The notes under the pieces are model-generated. The model worked only from the letters and a program-made list of their open reading frames with translations, did not search any database and was not told where the DNA came from. Positions 33,851 through 42,782 of a stretch of 64,000 nt of DNA are shown here, piece by piece (within the stretch, counting starts at the first letter, position 1; each line of letters begins with the position of its first letter). The translations under genes and the position numbers were made by a program. The stretch is taken from assembly GCA_034412795.1 (NCBI GenBank), contig DAOUMD010000212.1, forward strand, positions 1 through 64,000, read 5' to 3'. The stretch comes from JAUVPY01 sp034412795 (lineage in GTDB: Bacteria > Chloroflexota > Anaerolineae > 4572-78 > NAK82).

Positions 33851-34483
33851 CTACCTTTGTAGTCCACGTAGCATCACGTCAAACGTAGTCCAATACAGAG
33901 ATTCCAGGTCCGAGGCAATCATTTCTCGCCGCAGGGGATGTCCCAGCAACACGAGCACACCATTAAGCGACGCCCAAAGCGCAGCCGCCGCCTGGCGTGG
34001 CTGAGGGACGTCAAATACCCCCTGCTCGACCCCGTGTTGCACCGCCTGAATCACCCAATGAAAGCCCCGCAGGCTACGGGTGAGTACTTGCCCGTGGAGT
34101 TCGGCCGGGATTGCTTCCTGGAATTTGCCCCGGTCGAGGGCCATGATCAACCGATGGTAATGAGGATTGGCCTGAAAGAAGTTCAGATAGCCCATAGCCA
34201 GTCGACGTAGGCGTTCGGTGGAAGCGATTTCTCGCTCAGCCGCATAGGCCTCTTCCAGCACGTCAACCAACTCTTCCAGGCCCTCTAGAAGCAAATGAGC
34301 AAGGATGGTCTCCTTGCTCTCGAAGTACAAATAGACGGTACCCTTGCTGACTTCAGCCCGGGCGGCAACGTCATCCACCGTGGCAAGTTGGAAGCCGCCT
34401 TCGAAGAAAACCGCGCGCGCTGCAGCCAGAATCGCACGACGCCGACCTTCCTTCTCACGCGCGCGCCGTTGCGTGGTGGACAT
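33851..34483 (-). CDS. TetR-family transcriptional regulator
   Basis: 210 residues. The N-terminal helix-turn-helix is 'AILAAARAVFFEGGFQLATVDDVAARAEVSKGTVYLYFESKETILAHLLLEGL' (residues ~17-70), followed by an all-helical ligand domain. It is encoded directly upstream of the acyl-CoA degradation genes, so it probably senses an acyl-CoA and represses the operon, like FadR/PsrA-type TetR proteins. A 27-bp palindrome sits between its promoter and its start (34506-34532), supporting autoregulation. Confidence 0.9.
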   Translation of the reverse strand: MSTTQRRAREKEGRRRAILAAARAVFFEGGFQLATVDDVAARAEVSKGTVYLYFESKETILAHLLLEGLEELVDVLEEAYAAEREIASTERLRRLAMGYLNFFQANPHYHRLIMALDRGKFQEAIPAELHGQVLTRSLRGFHWVIQAVQHGVEQGVFDVPQPRQAAAALWASLNGVLVLLGHPLRREMIASDLESLYWTTFDVMLRGLQR

Positions 34484-34505
34484 TGGAATCCCCCCCTATT
34501 CAATA

Positions 34506-34532
34506 ACTATCGGTCAGTAACTGACTGATAGT
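34506..34532. promoter_or_regulatory. Palindromic operator, probable TetR-regulator site
   Basis: ACTATCGGTCAGT then ACTGACTGATAGT with a shared centre; the 27-bp site is palindromic with one mismatched pair of positions. It lies immediately downstream of the -10 box of the TetR gene, a position where binding would block transcription. Confidence 0.75.
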
Positions 34533-34533
34533 C

Positions 34534-34563
34534 ATTATATCATACCAAAAAGGGAGATGTCAA
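34534..34563 (-). promoter_or_regulatory. Consensus sigma-70 promoter of the TetR / beta-oxidation operon
   Basis: On the minus strand, TTGACA (34563-34558) is followed after 18 bp by TATAAT (34539-34534). Both hexamers match consensus. The start of transcription would lie within the operator palindrome. Confidence 0.8.
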
Positions 34564-34571
34564 GCATTCTG

Positions 34572-35774
34572 TCAATTAGGCATCAACACTTCCTGGATGC
34601 GATCCAGTGCCCAATCAATCTCTTCGCGGGTGATGATGAGCGGAGGTGCAAAGCGGATAATGTGTGTGTGAGTCTCTTTAGCCAAAACCCTCCGTGCTCG
34701 CAATGCCTCGCAGAAGCGGCGCGCACCACCTGCCTCGGGATGTAACTCCACACCAATCAGCAATCCTTTGCCGCGTACTTCTTTGACGTGTGGGGAGTTG
34801 ATCTCTACCAGCCGCTCCTGGAAATATTTACCCATCTGAGCTGCGTTTTCGATCATGTCCTCTTCTACCAGAACCTTTAGCGCCGTTCGCGCCACTGCAC
34901 AGCCCAGCGGATTTCCGCCGAAGGTGGAGCCGTGGTCGCCTGGCTGAAAGACACCCAGCACCTCGCGCGACGAAAGCACCACCGATACCGGATATGCGCC
35001 TCCGGAGATCGCTTTGCCCAAAATCATTACGTCGGGCTTGACGTCCTCGTGATCGCAGGCAAACAGCCGGCCGGTGCGCCCCAGACCGGTCTGGATTTCA
35101 TCCGCCATCATCAGCACATTGCGTTCGGTGCAAATCTCTCGTACCGCTTGGAGATAGCCGCCAGGGGGTACTACGATGCCCCCTTCACCTTGAATTGGCT
35201 CGAAAAGGAAGGCGACCGTATGGGGGGTGATCGCCTCTCGCAGCGCCCGGGCATTGCCGTAGGGCACAGTCACAAAGCCGGGTGTATAGGGCGAAAAGCC
35301 GGCTCTGTAGCCTGGCTCAGTAGAAAAGGAGATGATCGTCAAGGTGCGTCCGTGAAAATTGCCGCCGCAGGTGATGATCTCCGCCTGACCATCGGGTACC
35401 CCCTTCGTTATGTAGCCCCATTTGCGGGCGGCTTTGATAGCTGTTTCCACGGCTTCGGCGCCGCTGTTCATCGGCAAGGCCATCTCGTACCCGGTCATCT
35501 CGCACACTTCTTGGTAAAAGAGTGGTAGCTGGTCATTGCGGAATGCTCGCGAGGTGAGGGTCAGGTTGCCCGCCTGAGCGATCAGTGCCTCCACAATACG
35601 TGGGTGGCGATGGCCTTGATTCAAAGCTGAATATGCGCTCAGGCAATCCAGGTAACGATTACCCTCGACATCGTATACCCAAACTCCCTCACCGCGTTGG
35701 ATCACGACGTCTAACGGACAATAATTGTGGGCACCATACCTATCTTCCAGCCTTATTAACTCTTGAGTTCTCAT
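34572..35774 (-). CDS. rocD: Ornithine aminotransferase (class III)
   Basis: About 400 residues, starting at the ATG at 35774. The alternative TTG at 35798 would place the GAGGAGG ribosome-binding site inside the gene. PLP-dependent class III enzyme: 'GGNFHGRTLTIISFSTEP', 'FLFEPIQGEGGIVVPP', 'MMADEIQTGLGRTG', the Schiff-base Lys in 'VMILGKAISGGAYPVS', and 'HGSTFGGNPLGCAVA'. The N-terminal 'YGAHNYCPLDVVIQRGEGVWVYDVEG' is characteristic of ornithine--oxoacid transaminase. It converts ornithine and 2-oxoglutarate to glutamate-5-semialdehyde and glutamate. It is encoded upstream of, but probably transcribed separately from, the TetR operon. Confidence 0.9.
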   Translation of the reverse strand: MRTQELIRLEDRYGAHNYCPLDVVIQRGEGVWVYDVEGNRYLDCLSAYSALNQGHRHPRIVEALIAQAGNLTLTSRAFRNDQLPLFYQEVCEMTGYEMALPMNSGAEAVETAIKAARKWGYITKGVPDGQAEIITCGGNFHGRTLTIISFSTEPGYRAGFSPYTPGFVTVPYGNARALREAITPHTVAFLFEPIQGEGGIVVPPGGYLQAVREICTERNVLMMADEIQTGLGRTGRLFACDHEDVKPDVMILGKAISGGAYPVSVVLSSREVLGVFQPGDHGSTFGGNPLGCAVARTALKVLVEEDMIENAAQMGKYFQERLVEINSPHVKEVRGKGLLIGVELHPEAGGARRFCEALRARRVLAKETHTHIIRFAPPLIITREEIDWALDRIQEVLMPN

Positions 35775-36033
35775 GGCAAGAATTGACCTCCTCGTCAAAT
35801 GAATCTGTCAAACTTTAGAATCCCTCGATTCATTACTTCTTACCCCACCGGTGAAGTTCCCTCCTTGAGCGGCTGGGGAAAAATCAGTGTATTATGAGTA
35901 CCGTTATAGGGCAAATATCGAATCGGCAAATAACTTAGGCAACCTGGGGGAACAAACGGTCTAATAACTTGCTCTCGGTAGGTGTCTGTGATAGACTATC
36001 CGCATCCAATATAGCACATTATTCGGCAACGTG

Positions 36034-37320
36034 ATGAAATGTAAATTCCTGCACCTCTCCGACGTCCATCTGGGTTACCAGCAATACAACCACAAGGAAC
36101 GTTTCAACGACTTTGGTCACGCCTTCCTGCACATTGTGAACCAGGCCATTTCCGAGCGAGTTGACTTCGCGATCCTGGGTGGGGATCTTTTCCAAAAGCG
36201 GACCATTGATCCGCCGACGCTTATCCAGGCTATCGAAGGGCTAAGCCGGTTGAAAGAGGCAGGCATCCCCGTCGCCGCCGTGGAGGGCAACCACGAGCGA
36301 GCTCACTACCGAGATGTCTTCTCGTGGATGGATTTCCTGGCTGACCGAGGCTATCTCACCTTACTAAACCCAATTTCATTCAAAGAGGGAGTCCCGGCGC
36401 TAACAGCCTGGAACGGCGAGCAGGGCGCTTTTTTAGACCTGAGTCCCTCTGGAGACAAAACCGGAGGCCTCGTCCGCATCTACGGTATCAAGTACTACGG
36501 CGCATCGTCCGGACGGGTGGTAGAAGGTCTGGTCAAGGCATTGGTCGACATGGATCACGACAGCGTCGAGTATGTCATCCTGGTGATGCACGCTGGCCTG
36601 GAGGGTGTATTGCCCCGCTACTCGGCCACGCTGACTCACAGCCAGCTCGTCCCGCTGCGCGGCTACGTAGATTACTTAGCCCTGGGACACATCCACAAAC
36701 CCTTTGAGCGAGAGGATTGGATTTATAATCCCGGCTCCCCGGAGACGTGTAGTATGGACGAAGCTGCCTGGCGAGACCGGGGGTATTACCTGGTGGAGGT
36801 AGACACGGAGCAAGCACTGAAACATAAGGCGCGCCTGGTCCGCAACCCACGTCGCCCCTTCCTGCGCCTGTCGCTCAGCGTGGACACGTACGAGAACCCT
36901 GAGGCCCTCTATGCTGCCGCTCAAGAATATGCTAAGCGGGAAGCAACACAGCAAGCCGGTCGCCCCCAGCCGGTGGTTGAACTGGCATTAGAAGGGGTGC
37001 TTCCCTTTGATCGCCACGAGCTGGACACGAATCGATTAGAGACCATTATCGAGGAGGCCTTTGATCCGCTGCTGGTTCGGGTCGCCAATCGCACCGTGCC
37101 CACCGAATACGAAGTCAGCGGCGACGAGTCAAAATCCCGTGCCGAACTAGAACGCGACGTAGTGGAAGATTTGGTGGAACGCGACGCCCGCTACCGCCCA
37201 GCCGCAGCCGACTGGACTGAGGTCATCCTCAACGTGAAACGTTTGACGTTGGAAGGCACCTCGCCGGAAGGGATTTTGGACTATCTGGAGACAAGCAGCC
37301 AGCCAATCGCACGCAGATGA
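36034..37320 (+). CDS. sbcD: DNA repair exonuclease SbcD/Mre11 family
   Basis: 428 residues. Calcineurin-type phosphoesterase motifs: 'FLHLSDVHLGYQQYN', 'FAILGGDLFQK', 'VEGNHERAHYRDV', 'VMHAGLEG' and 'LALGHIHKPFE', giving the metal-binding Asp/His/Asn set of Mre11 nucleases. A C-terminal ~130-residue capping and partner-binding region follows. It works with the SbcC ATPase to process double-strand ends. The ATG at 36034 is preferred over the GTG just before it. The partner gene is 1.3 kb downstream, separated by an IPMDH-like dehydrogenase. Confidence 0.88.
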   Translation: MKCKFLHLSDVHLGYQQYNHKERFNDFGHAFLHIVNQAISERVDFAILGGDLFQKRTIDPPTLIQAIEGLSRLKEAGIPVAAVEGNHERAHYRDVFSWMDFLADRGYLTLLNPISFKEGVPALTAWNGEQGAFLDLSPSGDKTGGLVRIYGIKYYGASSGRVVEGLVKALVDMDHDSVEYVILVMHAGLEGVLPRYSATLTHSQLVPLRGYVDYLALGHIHKPFEREDWIYNPGSPETCSMDEAAWRDRGYYLVEVDTEQALKHKARLVRNPRRPFLRLSLSVDTYENPEALYAAAQEYAKREATQQAGRPQPVVELALEGVLPFDRHELDTNRLETIIEEAFDPLLVRVANRTVPTEYEVSGDESKSRAELERDVVEDLVERDARYRPAAADWTEVILNVKRLTLEGTSPEGILDYLETSSQPIARR

Positions 37321-37440
37321 ACTCAACCTGATAAGGCCGCGTCAAGAAATAATTTTGCGTATTTTGAAGGGTTTCACCCGGAATTTTGACCTAAAAACAG
37401 GAAGTTCTTCTTGGACGCTTCCTAAGTCACGGAGGATTCA

Positions 37441-38508
37441 ATGCCGAACTACGAGATTGCAGTCTATCCTGGGGATGGTATCGGACCTGAGGTTATTGAT
37501 CAGACGATTCGAGTGCTGGAGGTAGTCCAGGCACAAGTAGGTGGATTCGGCCTGAATATGACCCACTTGCCATGGGGCGCGGATTACTACGCTGAGACTG
37601 GTCGCGTGGCATCCCCAGACTTTCTTGATGTCTTACGTCCCTTCGACGCTATTCTACTGGGAGCACTGGGCGACCCCGAGCGTATCCCTGATCACATTAC
37701 CCTCGAACCGTTGGTCCGAACTCGCCAGACTTTTAATCAATACGCCTGCGTCCGGCCCGCCCGTCTCTTCCCGGGTGTGCGCTCTCCGTTGGCGGTAAAG
37801 GGTTCCTCGGAGGTCGATCTGGTCGTGGTCAGGGAGAATTCCGAGGGGGAATACGTGTACTGCGGCGGGAGATTCAAGATGGGCGAGCCGGAGGAGTTTG
37901 CGCTGCAGACCGCGGTTCATACTCGACGTGGTATTGAGCGTATCTTACGTTTCGGGTTCGAACTGGCCATGACCCGCCGCCAGCATTTGACCATGATCAC
38001 CAAGTCAAACGCTCAGAAATACGGCTTCGTTCTCTGGGATGAAATATTGGAAGAGATACGCGATCAATATCCTTCAGTCAGCACGGATAAGCAACACGTA
38101 GATGCTGCGGCCATGAACTTTGTGCGCAGCCCGGAGCAATTCGACGTGGTCGTTGGGTCCAACCTGTTTGGGGACGTTTTATCCGACCTGGGTGGCATCA
38201 TTGGAGGCGGGCTTGGGCTGGCGCCAAGCGCCAATCTCAATCCTGAGCGAGAATACCCGTCCATGTTTGAGCCTGTACATGGTTCGGCACCCGATATTGC
38301 CGGGCAGGGCATCGCCAACCCGGTTGCTGCGATTTTGAGCGGGGCCATGATGCTTGAGTGGCTGGGGCTTAATACGGCGGCTGAAAGTATTCGGCGAGCG
38401 GTGGAGGCCACCTTACATCAAGGCTCAGGCACGCCCGATTTAGGCGGACAGTTAAACACGCACCAGATGACGGACGCGATCATTCAAAACCTGGAAGCTA
38501 CGAAGTAG
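37441..38508 (+). CDS. Isopropylmalate/tartrate dehydrogenase family protein
   Basis: 355 residues of the beta-decarboxylating dehydrogenase family. 'AVYPGDGIGPEVI' opens the fold. 'RPARLFPGVRSPL' and 'DLVVVRENSEGEYVYCGGR' are substrate-loop motifs closest to tartrate/D-malate dehydrogenases rather than LeuB. The catalytic Lys is in 'MITKSNAQKYGFVLWDEI'; the metal Asp are in 'VVGSNLFGDVLSDLGGIIGGGLGLAPSAN'. 'EPVHGSAPDIAGQGIANP' closes the NAD site. AGGA precedes the start. Its placement between sbcD and sbcC has no obvious functional reason. Confidence 0.85.
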   Translation: MPNYEIAVYPGDGIGPEVIDQTIRVLEVVQAQVGGFGLNMTHLPWGADYYAETGRVASPDFLDVLRPFDAILLGALGDPERIPDHITLEPLVRTRQTFNQYACVRPARLFPGVRSPLAVKGSSEVDLVVVRENSEGEYVYCGGRFKMGEPEEFALQTAVHTRRGIERILRFGFELAMTRRQHLTMITKSNAQKYGFVLWDEILEEIRDQYPSVSTDKQHVDAAAMNFVRSPEQFDVVVGSNLFGDVLSDLGGIIGGGLGLAPSANLNPEREYPSMFEPVHGSAPDIAGQGIANPVAAILSGAMMLEWLGLNTAAESIRRAVEATLHQGSGTPDLGGQLNTHQMTDAIIQNLEATK

Positions 38509-38514
38509 AATCAG

Positions 38515-38601
38515 CAAAACTACAAATCAGCAAATAGTGAACTTGCTGACTCGCTGATTTGCAGATTTGCCTTTTGCCCGATTTGCAGATTTGTAGTTTT
38601 G
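38515..38601. repeat. Word-repeat inverted arms (CAAAACTACAAATC)
   Basis: CAAAACTACAAATC (38515-38528) and GATTTGTAGTTTTG (38588-38601) are perfect complements. The sequence between consists of variants of AATCAGCAAAT and GATTTGCAGATTTG. It starts 6 nt after the dehydrogenase stop and fills most of the spacer before sbcC. Confidence 0.82.
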
Positions 38602-38619
38602 CCAATTTGAAGATTTTCT

Positions 38620-41328
38620 ATGCTAATCACCCGGATCGAGTTGCAAAACATCAAGAGTTACAGCGACAATGTCGTCACCTTCACCGCCGGTACGAATGCC
38701 ATCTGCGGTGAAAACGGTGCCGGAAAGAGTACGCTGTTGGAGGCCATCGGTTTCACTCTCTTCGATTACTTGCCCTACATCCAGGCTGATTTCGTCCGCG
38801 AAGGCGAGAAAACGGCGACGGTCGCCGTCAACTTCGTCTCGAATCAAGACGGACGCGAATATCAGGTGGTGCGTCGTTGTGGAGGGAGTTCCGATTACTA
38901 TGTTTATGACTCCGAGCTAGACACCAAAATCGTCAATGGCAAGGCTGACGTGGTCGAGTGGTTGAAAGAGCACCTGGGCGTGGAGCCGACTGCTGACCTG
39001 ACGGCCCTCTTCCGTGACGCCGTAGGTGTGCCCCAGGGCCTGCTGACGGCCCCTTTTTTGCAGGCCGCATCGCAGCGCAAACCGCTTTTTGACCGCCTGT
39101 TGCGGGTGGATGAATATGAGCAGGCGTGGAAGGCCTTACGTGAGACGTTGCGTCACCTGGAAAACAAGCTTGCCAGCCACAAAGAAACTATGGCCAAGTT
39201 GGAGGCACAAGTCCAGCGACTGCCGGGTCTCCGCGAGCGGGCTGATGCTCTGAGTGCCGATGCAGATCGGATCGAAGGTCAACTGGCCGAACTTCGGACA
39301 GAGCGGGACGAGGCCACCGCTCGCCGGGAAGTGCTGGAGGCGACCAAGAAGGAGCTGGATGGCCTGACGCAACGGGTCGAGATGCTGGATACCCGCCTGG
39401 AGGGACTTGCGGGGCAATTGGCGACGGCCGAAAGCACGCTGAACGAGGCGGAGACAGCTCAAGCGAGCGTCGAGGCCAGCCGGCCCGGCCATGAAGCCTA
39501 TGAGACGGCGCAGGCAGTCGCGGCTGAGTTGGAAGCGGAACGCCAGGCGCGGGATAAACTACGAGACGATCAGGCGTCACAGGAGACAGACCTCAAGCTG
39601 GCTCAGGAACGGGTGAAAACCCTGGAGGCTGATTACCTGGAGGTTGAAGAGGCCGGGGCGCATATGGAGGCACTTCAGCCCCAGGTCGAGCAACAAACGG
39701 AGTGCGAGGCAGCCCTGAAATCTGCCCTGGAGCAGGTACGTTTGCTGGACACGACTGAGACTCGGTTAAGCGAACTCCAGGGGCAACTGTCCGACTTGAG
39801 TGGTCGGCTGGAGGTCGTCGAAGCTGGGTTGGCCGAGGCAGATCGGGTCGATACCGGGCTGCGCCAGGCCCGGACACACCTGGAAGAGACGCGTGCTCTC
39901 TTAACCGGCCTCAAGTCAGAACAGGCAGCACTGGCGTCCGAAATCAGCCGGCTGGCGGAGCAAAGCCGAACACTGGAAACTACGGACGCCCCTGATTGCC
40001 CTGTTTGCGAACAGCCGTTGACACCAGAGCGCCGGGCTGACTTATTGGCCCGCAACCGGGCCCAGTTGGACGGGCTAAAGACCCGGGACGGTTCGCTTGT
40101 CGAGGAGATATCCACCACGACCGAGACGTGTTCTGAACTGGAGCGCAACGTCCAGAACCTGGAAGTACAACTGCGTAATCTGCCCCGCACGGCTGACAAA
40201 GACGAACTGCTTGTGCAAATCGCCAGCTTGGAGAAAAAGCTGGCCGACAACCGCGCCGAAATCGAACGATTAAAAAAGAGTCACGACGAAGTTGCCCACC
40301 TGGAACAGAAGTTGGCCGAACTGGGAGACCCGCGTCGCCAGTATGAGCGCCTGGCCGAGATAGCGGGTCAGCGAGCTGACCTTGAGGAGAAACTGGAAAC
40401 AGAGCGCCACGCTGTCGGTACGTTGGCAGCATCGCTGGCCGATATCCAACAGGCTCTGACCCCTTATGCCGACCTGGATCAGCGTCTGGCCGAGGGACGG
40501 GCAGCGATAAACCGGCATGAGGAAGATCATCGCCGCTATCTGGAGAATGCCAGAATCGCTGCTACCCTGTCCGATCGCCGCCGGCAAGCCGAGACCCTGC
40601 GGGCGCAAGACGCTGAGTTGACGGCCGAGCGCGACGAGATACAGGCTCAACTGGAGGAAATCGCCGCCGACTTCGAACCCGATGCCTTCGCCGCCGCACG
40701 TCAGCGCGAGGCCGGGCTCCAGACTGAGCTCGCGGGACTGGAAGGTCAACTCGGTGGGCTACGCAGACAGATAGCAGAAACCGAGCGTGAAATCCAGGAG
40801 TTGGAAGCGCAGGAGCAGGCGCTGGCTGCCGAGGGTGCTGCTCTGACCGGAAACCAGGAGTTGCTGAACCTGGCTGAGTTTATCCGAGAGGTCATCCGGC
40901 GCGCAGGGCCGTACGTCACCCGCCGCTTGATGCAGCAGGTGTCGCTAGAAGCTGCCGGTCTATTTGGGGACGTGATGGTCGATCCCAGCGCCCGTCTGCG
41001 CTGGGAAGAGAATTACGAGATTGTTCTCGAAAAGAGCGGACGCAACCGAAGCTTTCAGCAACTATCGGGCGGTGAGCAGATGGCGGCAGCTTTGTCGATA
41101 CGGCTGGCCCTGCTGCGCGAGCTATCGGCTATCGACGTCGCCTTTTTTGACGAGCCGACATCAAATCTCGACGATACCCGGCGCGACAGCCTGGCCGAGC
41201 AGATTCTCTCGGTCAAGGGCTTCTCCCAGCTTTTTGTCATCAGCCACGACGATACCTTTGAGCGAGCGACGCACCACATCGTCCGTGTGCACAAGGAAAA
41301 CGGCGTGAGCAAGGTAGAGGTACAATAA
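38620..41328 (+). CDS. sbcC: SbcC/Rad50-type ATPase
   Basis: 902 residues of SMC-like architecture. The Walker A motif is 'CGENGAGKSTLLEAIGFTLFDY' (residues ~30-52). Long Leu/Glu/Gln-rich coiled coils (~160-440 and ~480-740) flank the zinc-hook 'DCPVCEQPL' (~465). The ABC signature is 'FQQLSGGEQMAAALSIRLALL' and Walker B is 'DVAFFDEPTSNLDD', near the C-terminus. With SbcD it tethers and processes DNA ends. It is shorter than E. coli SbcC but close to archaeal Rad50. NurA follows 42 nt downstream, an arrangement reminiscent of archaeal Rad50-Mre11-NurA clusters. Confidence 0.92.
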   Translation: MLITRIELQNIKSYSDNVVTFTAGTNAICGENGAGKSTLLEAIGFTLFDYLPYIQADFVREGEKTATVAVNFVSNQDGREYQVVRRCGGSSDYYVYDSELDTKIVNGKADVVEWLKEHLGVEPTADLTALFRDAVGVPQGLLTAPFLQAASQRKPLFDRLLRVDEYEQAWKALRETLRHLENKLASHKETMAKLEAQVQRLPGLRERADALSADADRIEGQLAELRTERDEATARREVLEATKKELDGLTQRVEMLDTRLEGLAGQLATAESTLNEAETAQASVEASRPGHEAYETAQAVAAELEAERQARDKLRDDQASQETDLKLAQERVKTLEADYLEVEEAGAHMEALQPQVEQQTECEAALKSALEQVRLLDTTETRLSELQGQLSDLSGRLEVVEAGLAEADRVDTGLRQARTHLEETRALLTGLKSEQAALASEISRLAEQSRTLETTDAPDCPVCEQPLTPERRADLLARNRAQLDGLKTRDGSLVEEISTTTETCSELERNVQNLEVQLRNLPRTADKDELLVQIASLEKKLADNRAEIERLKKSHDEVAHLEQKLAELGDPRRQYERLAEIAGQRADLEEKLETERHAVGTLAASLADIQQALTPYADLDQRLAEGRAAINRHEEDHRRYLENARIAATLSDRRRQAETLRAQDAELTAERDEIQAQLEEIAADFEPDAFAAARQREAGLQTELAGLEGQLGGLRRQIAETEREIQELEAQEQALAAEGAALTGNQELLNLAEFIREVIRRAGPYVTRRLMQQVSLEAAGLFGDVMVDPSARLRWEENYEIVLEKSGRNRSFQQLSGGEQMAAALSIRLALLRELSAIDVAFFDEPTSNLDDTRRDSLAEQILSVKGFSQLFVISHDDTFERATHHIVRVHKENGVSKVEVQ

Positions 41329-41370
41329 GAGTCCAGACTCGTTTCGCAAAGTTGGCAACGGGGTGAAACT

Positions 41371-42561
41371 ATGTTAGTGCGCAGCAAAGTGATCGCAGCC
41401 CTTGAGGCCAAAAAAGAGCGTTTTGCCGGCTACCAGGTTGAATTGCGCGATACGCTGAACACCTATCAAGAGGCTCTCGAACGGTTGCCCTCGCTCAGCC
41501 GGGCCGAGATCGAGGCCAGGTTTGACGAGGCAGAGATTGCGTGGCCGGGCGCCTTGCCCGGTGCCGAGCAAGACCAGTTGCACGATGTGGTGATCAGCGC
41601 GGGAGAGGCTTGGACCAGCCACGAAGAGGCGCGCGCCTGGGCCAAGCAGGTGTTGCTCAACACACCCACCTTCGCCGTGGATGGCTCGCAGATACCCCCC
41701 AGTCGTGACTTTTCGGTACCCGTCGGCGCGGTGCAGGTGGGCTGGTTTGAGAACCCTCACGCCCCTGGCGCTGAATACGTCAAAGACCTGACCTTCGAGG
41801 TGCTGGCTCCTAACGAACTGGCAGAGGAGACCGACGAGGGAGGGGGCGGCGACTTCCCCGATTGGCGCGTCAACTTGCGGCGTTTCGAAATGGAATGCCG
41901 GGCGATCGTCGAGTACATCGAAGCCCATAGGGACATAGACCCTGCTCCGCTTTGTTTCTTCGACGGCTCGCCGGTTGTCTCCTTCGCCCAGCATATGCGG
42001 CCCAACCTGCGCCAGAAGTACGTAACGGCCGTTACTGATATGTTACGCGCCTCGGGGGCATGCCGGGTGCCACTGGTGGGCTATGTAGACACCAGCTTCG
42101 CCAATGACTTGGTGACGATGCTGTTCTTCCTCGACCGGCTACCTCGTGCTCCGCGCTTGAGCGATGGGAGCCTATTGCGCCCGCTTATGCAATGGGGTGA
42201 TCGGAGCCAGGTATACATCTGCGCCCGAGATGACAACGTCCTGCCTGAATATGGCCCGCAGGCGCGTGAGGTATGCTTTACGTACCTCAAGACCACGGCT
42301 TTCGGTGCCCCTGCCCGCCTCGAATTCCCTCGTTGGCTCGCGGAAGATGAGACCGAACTGGAACGAGTTCTCAATCTGGTACGCGCCGAGTGCATCGTAG
42401 GCAATGGTTATCCTTACGCGCTTGAGACGGCCGATGCAGTGGCCGTCATCAGCTTGCAAGACCGGGAACGATTCTACGCCACTTTCCAGCAGTTTGCTGA
42501 GAAAGAAGGGCTGATGTTGCGCTACTCCCGCAAGGCGCTGAGCAAGCGCACACGTCGGTAG
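41371..42561 (+). CDS. nurA: NurA-domain nuclease
   Basis: 396 residues. 'TFAVDGSQIPPSRDFSVPVGAVQVGWF' (residues ~105-130) holds the conserved Asp of the NurA active site. 'PLCFFDGSPVVSFAQ' supplies a second acidic residue, and 'LVGYVDTSFANDLVTMLFFL' a third. In archaea NurA is a 5'-3' nuclease working with HerA, Mre11 and Rad50. Here it follows sbcC on the same strand; no HerA helicase is in the window. GGGGTG precedes the ATG. It probably takes part in end resection with SbcCD. Confidence 0.85.
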   Translation: MLVRSKVIAALEAKKERFAGYQVELRDTLNTYQEALERLPSLSRAEIEARFDEAEIAWPGALPGAEQDQLHDVVISAGEAWTSHEEARAWAKQVLLNTPTFAVDGSQIPPSRDFSVPVGAVQVGWFENPHAPGAEYVKDLTFEVLAPNELAEETDEGGGGDFPDWRVNLRRFEMECRAIVEYIEAHRDIDPAPLCFFDGSPVVSFAQHMRPNLRQKYVTAVTDMLRASGACRVPLVGYVDTSFANDLVTMLFFLDRLPRAPRLSDGSLLRPLMQWGDRSQVYICARDDNVLPEYGPQAREVCFTYLKTTAFGAPARLEFPRWLAEDETELERVLNLVRAECIVGNGYPYALETADAVAVISLQDRERFYATFQQFAEKEGLMLRYSRKALSKRTRR

Positions 42562-42617
42562 AGGGAGATGGTAAAGACAAGATGAAAATTACCTATGTGA
42601 ATCCAATTAGCGGATTT

Positions 42618-42752
42618 GGCATGGTTCAGATGACCTTGAAATTGGGATAACAATTGCAGACGAAGGACGAACGACGAGCGACGAAGAGGTCTGCGCCAAT
42701 AATTGGTCATTCGTCCAGTTGAGAAAGTGTTACCCTATCTCTGAACCATCCT
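42618..42752 (+). repeat. TGGTTCAGA-ended mobile-like element, copy 1
   Basis: Left end GGCATGGTTCAGATG (42618-42632), right end complementary to GGATGGTTCAGA (near 42741-42752). Between them are CGAAGGACGAACGACGA words and a CCAATAATTGG palindrome (42697-42707). Its right part matches the ends of copies 2 (44987-45127, opposite orientation) and 3 (62521-62617). It is non-coding. Confidence 0.78.
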
Positions 42753-42782
42753 GCGGATTGTACATTGACTAGGAGGAGGACC

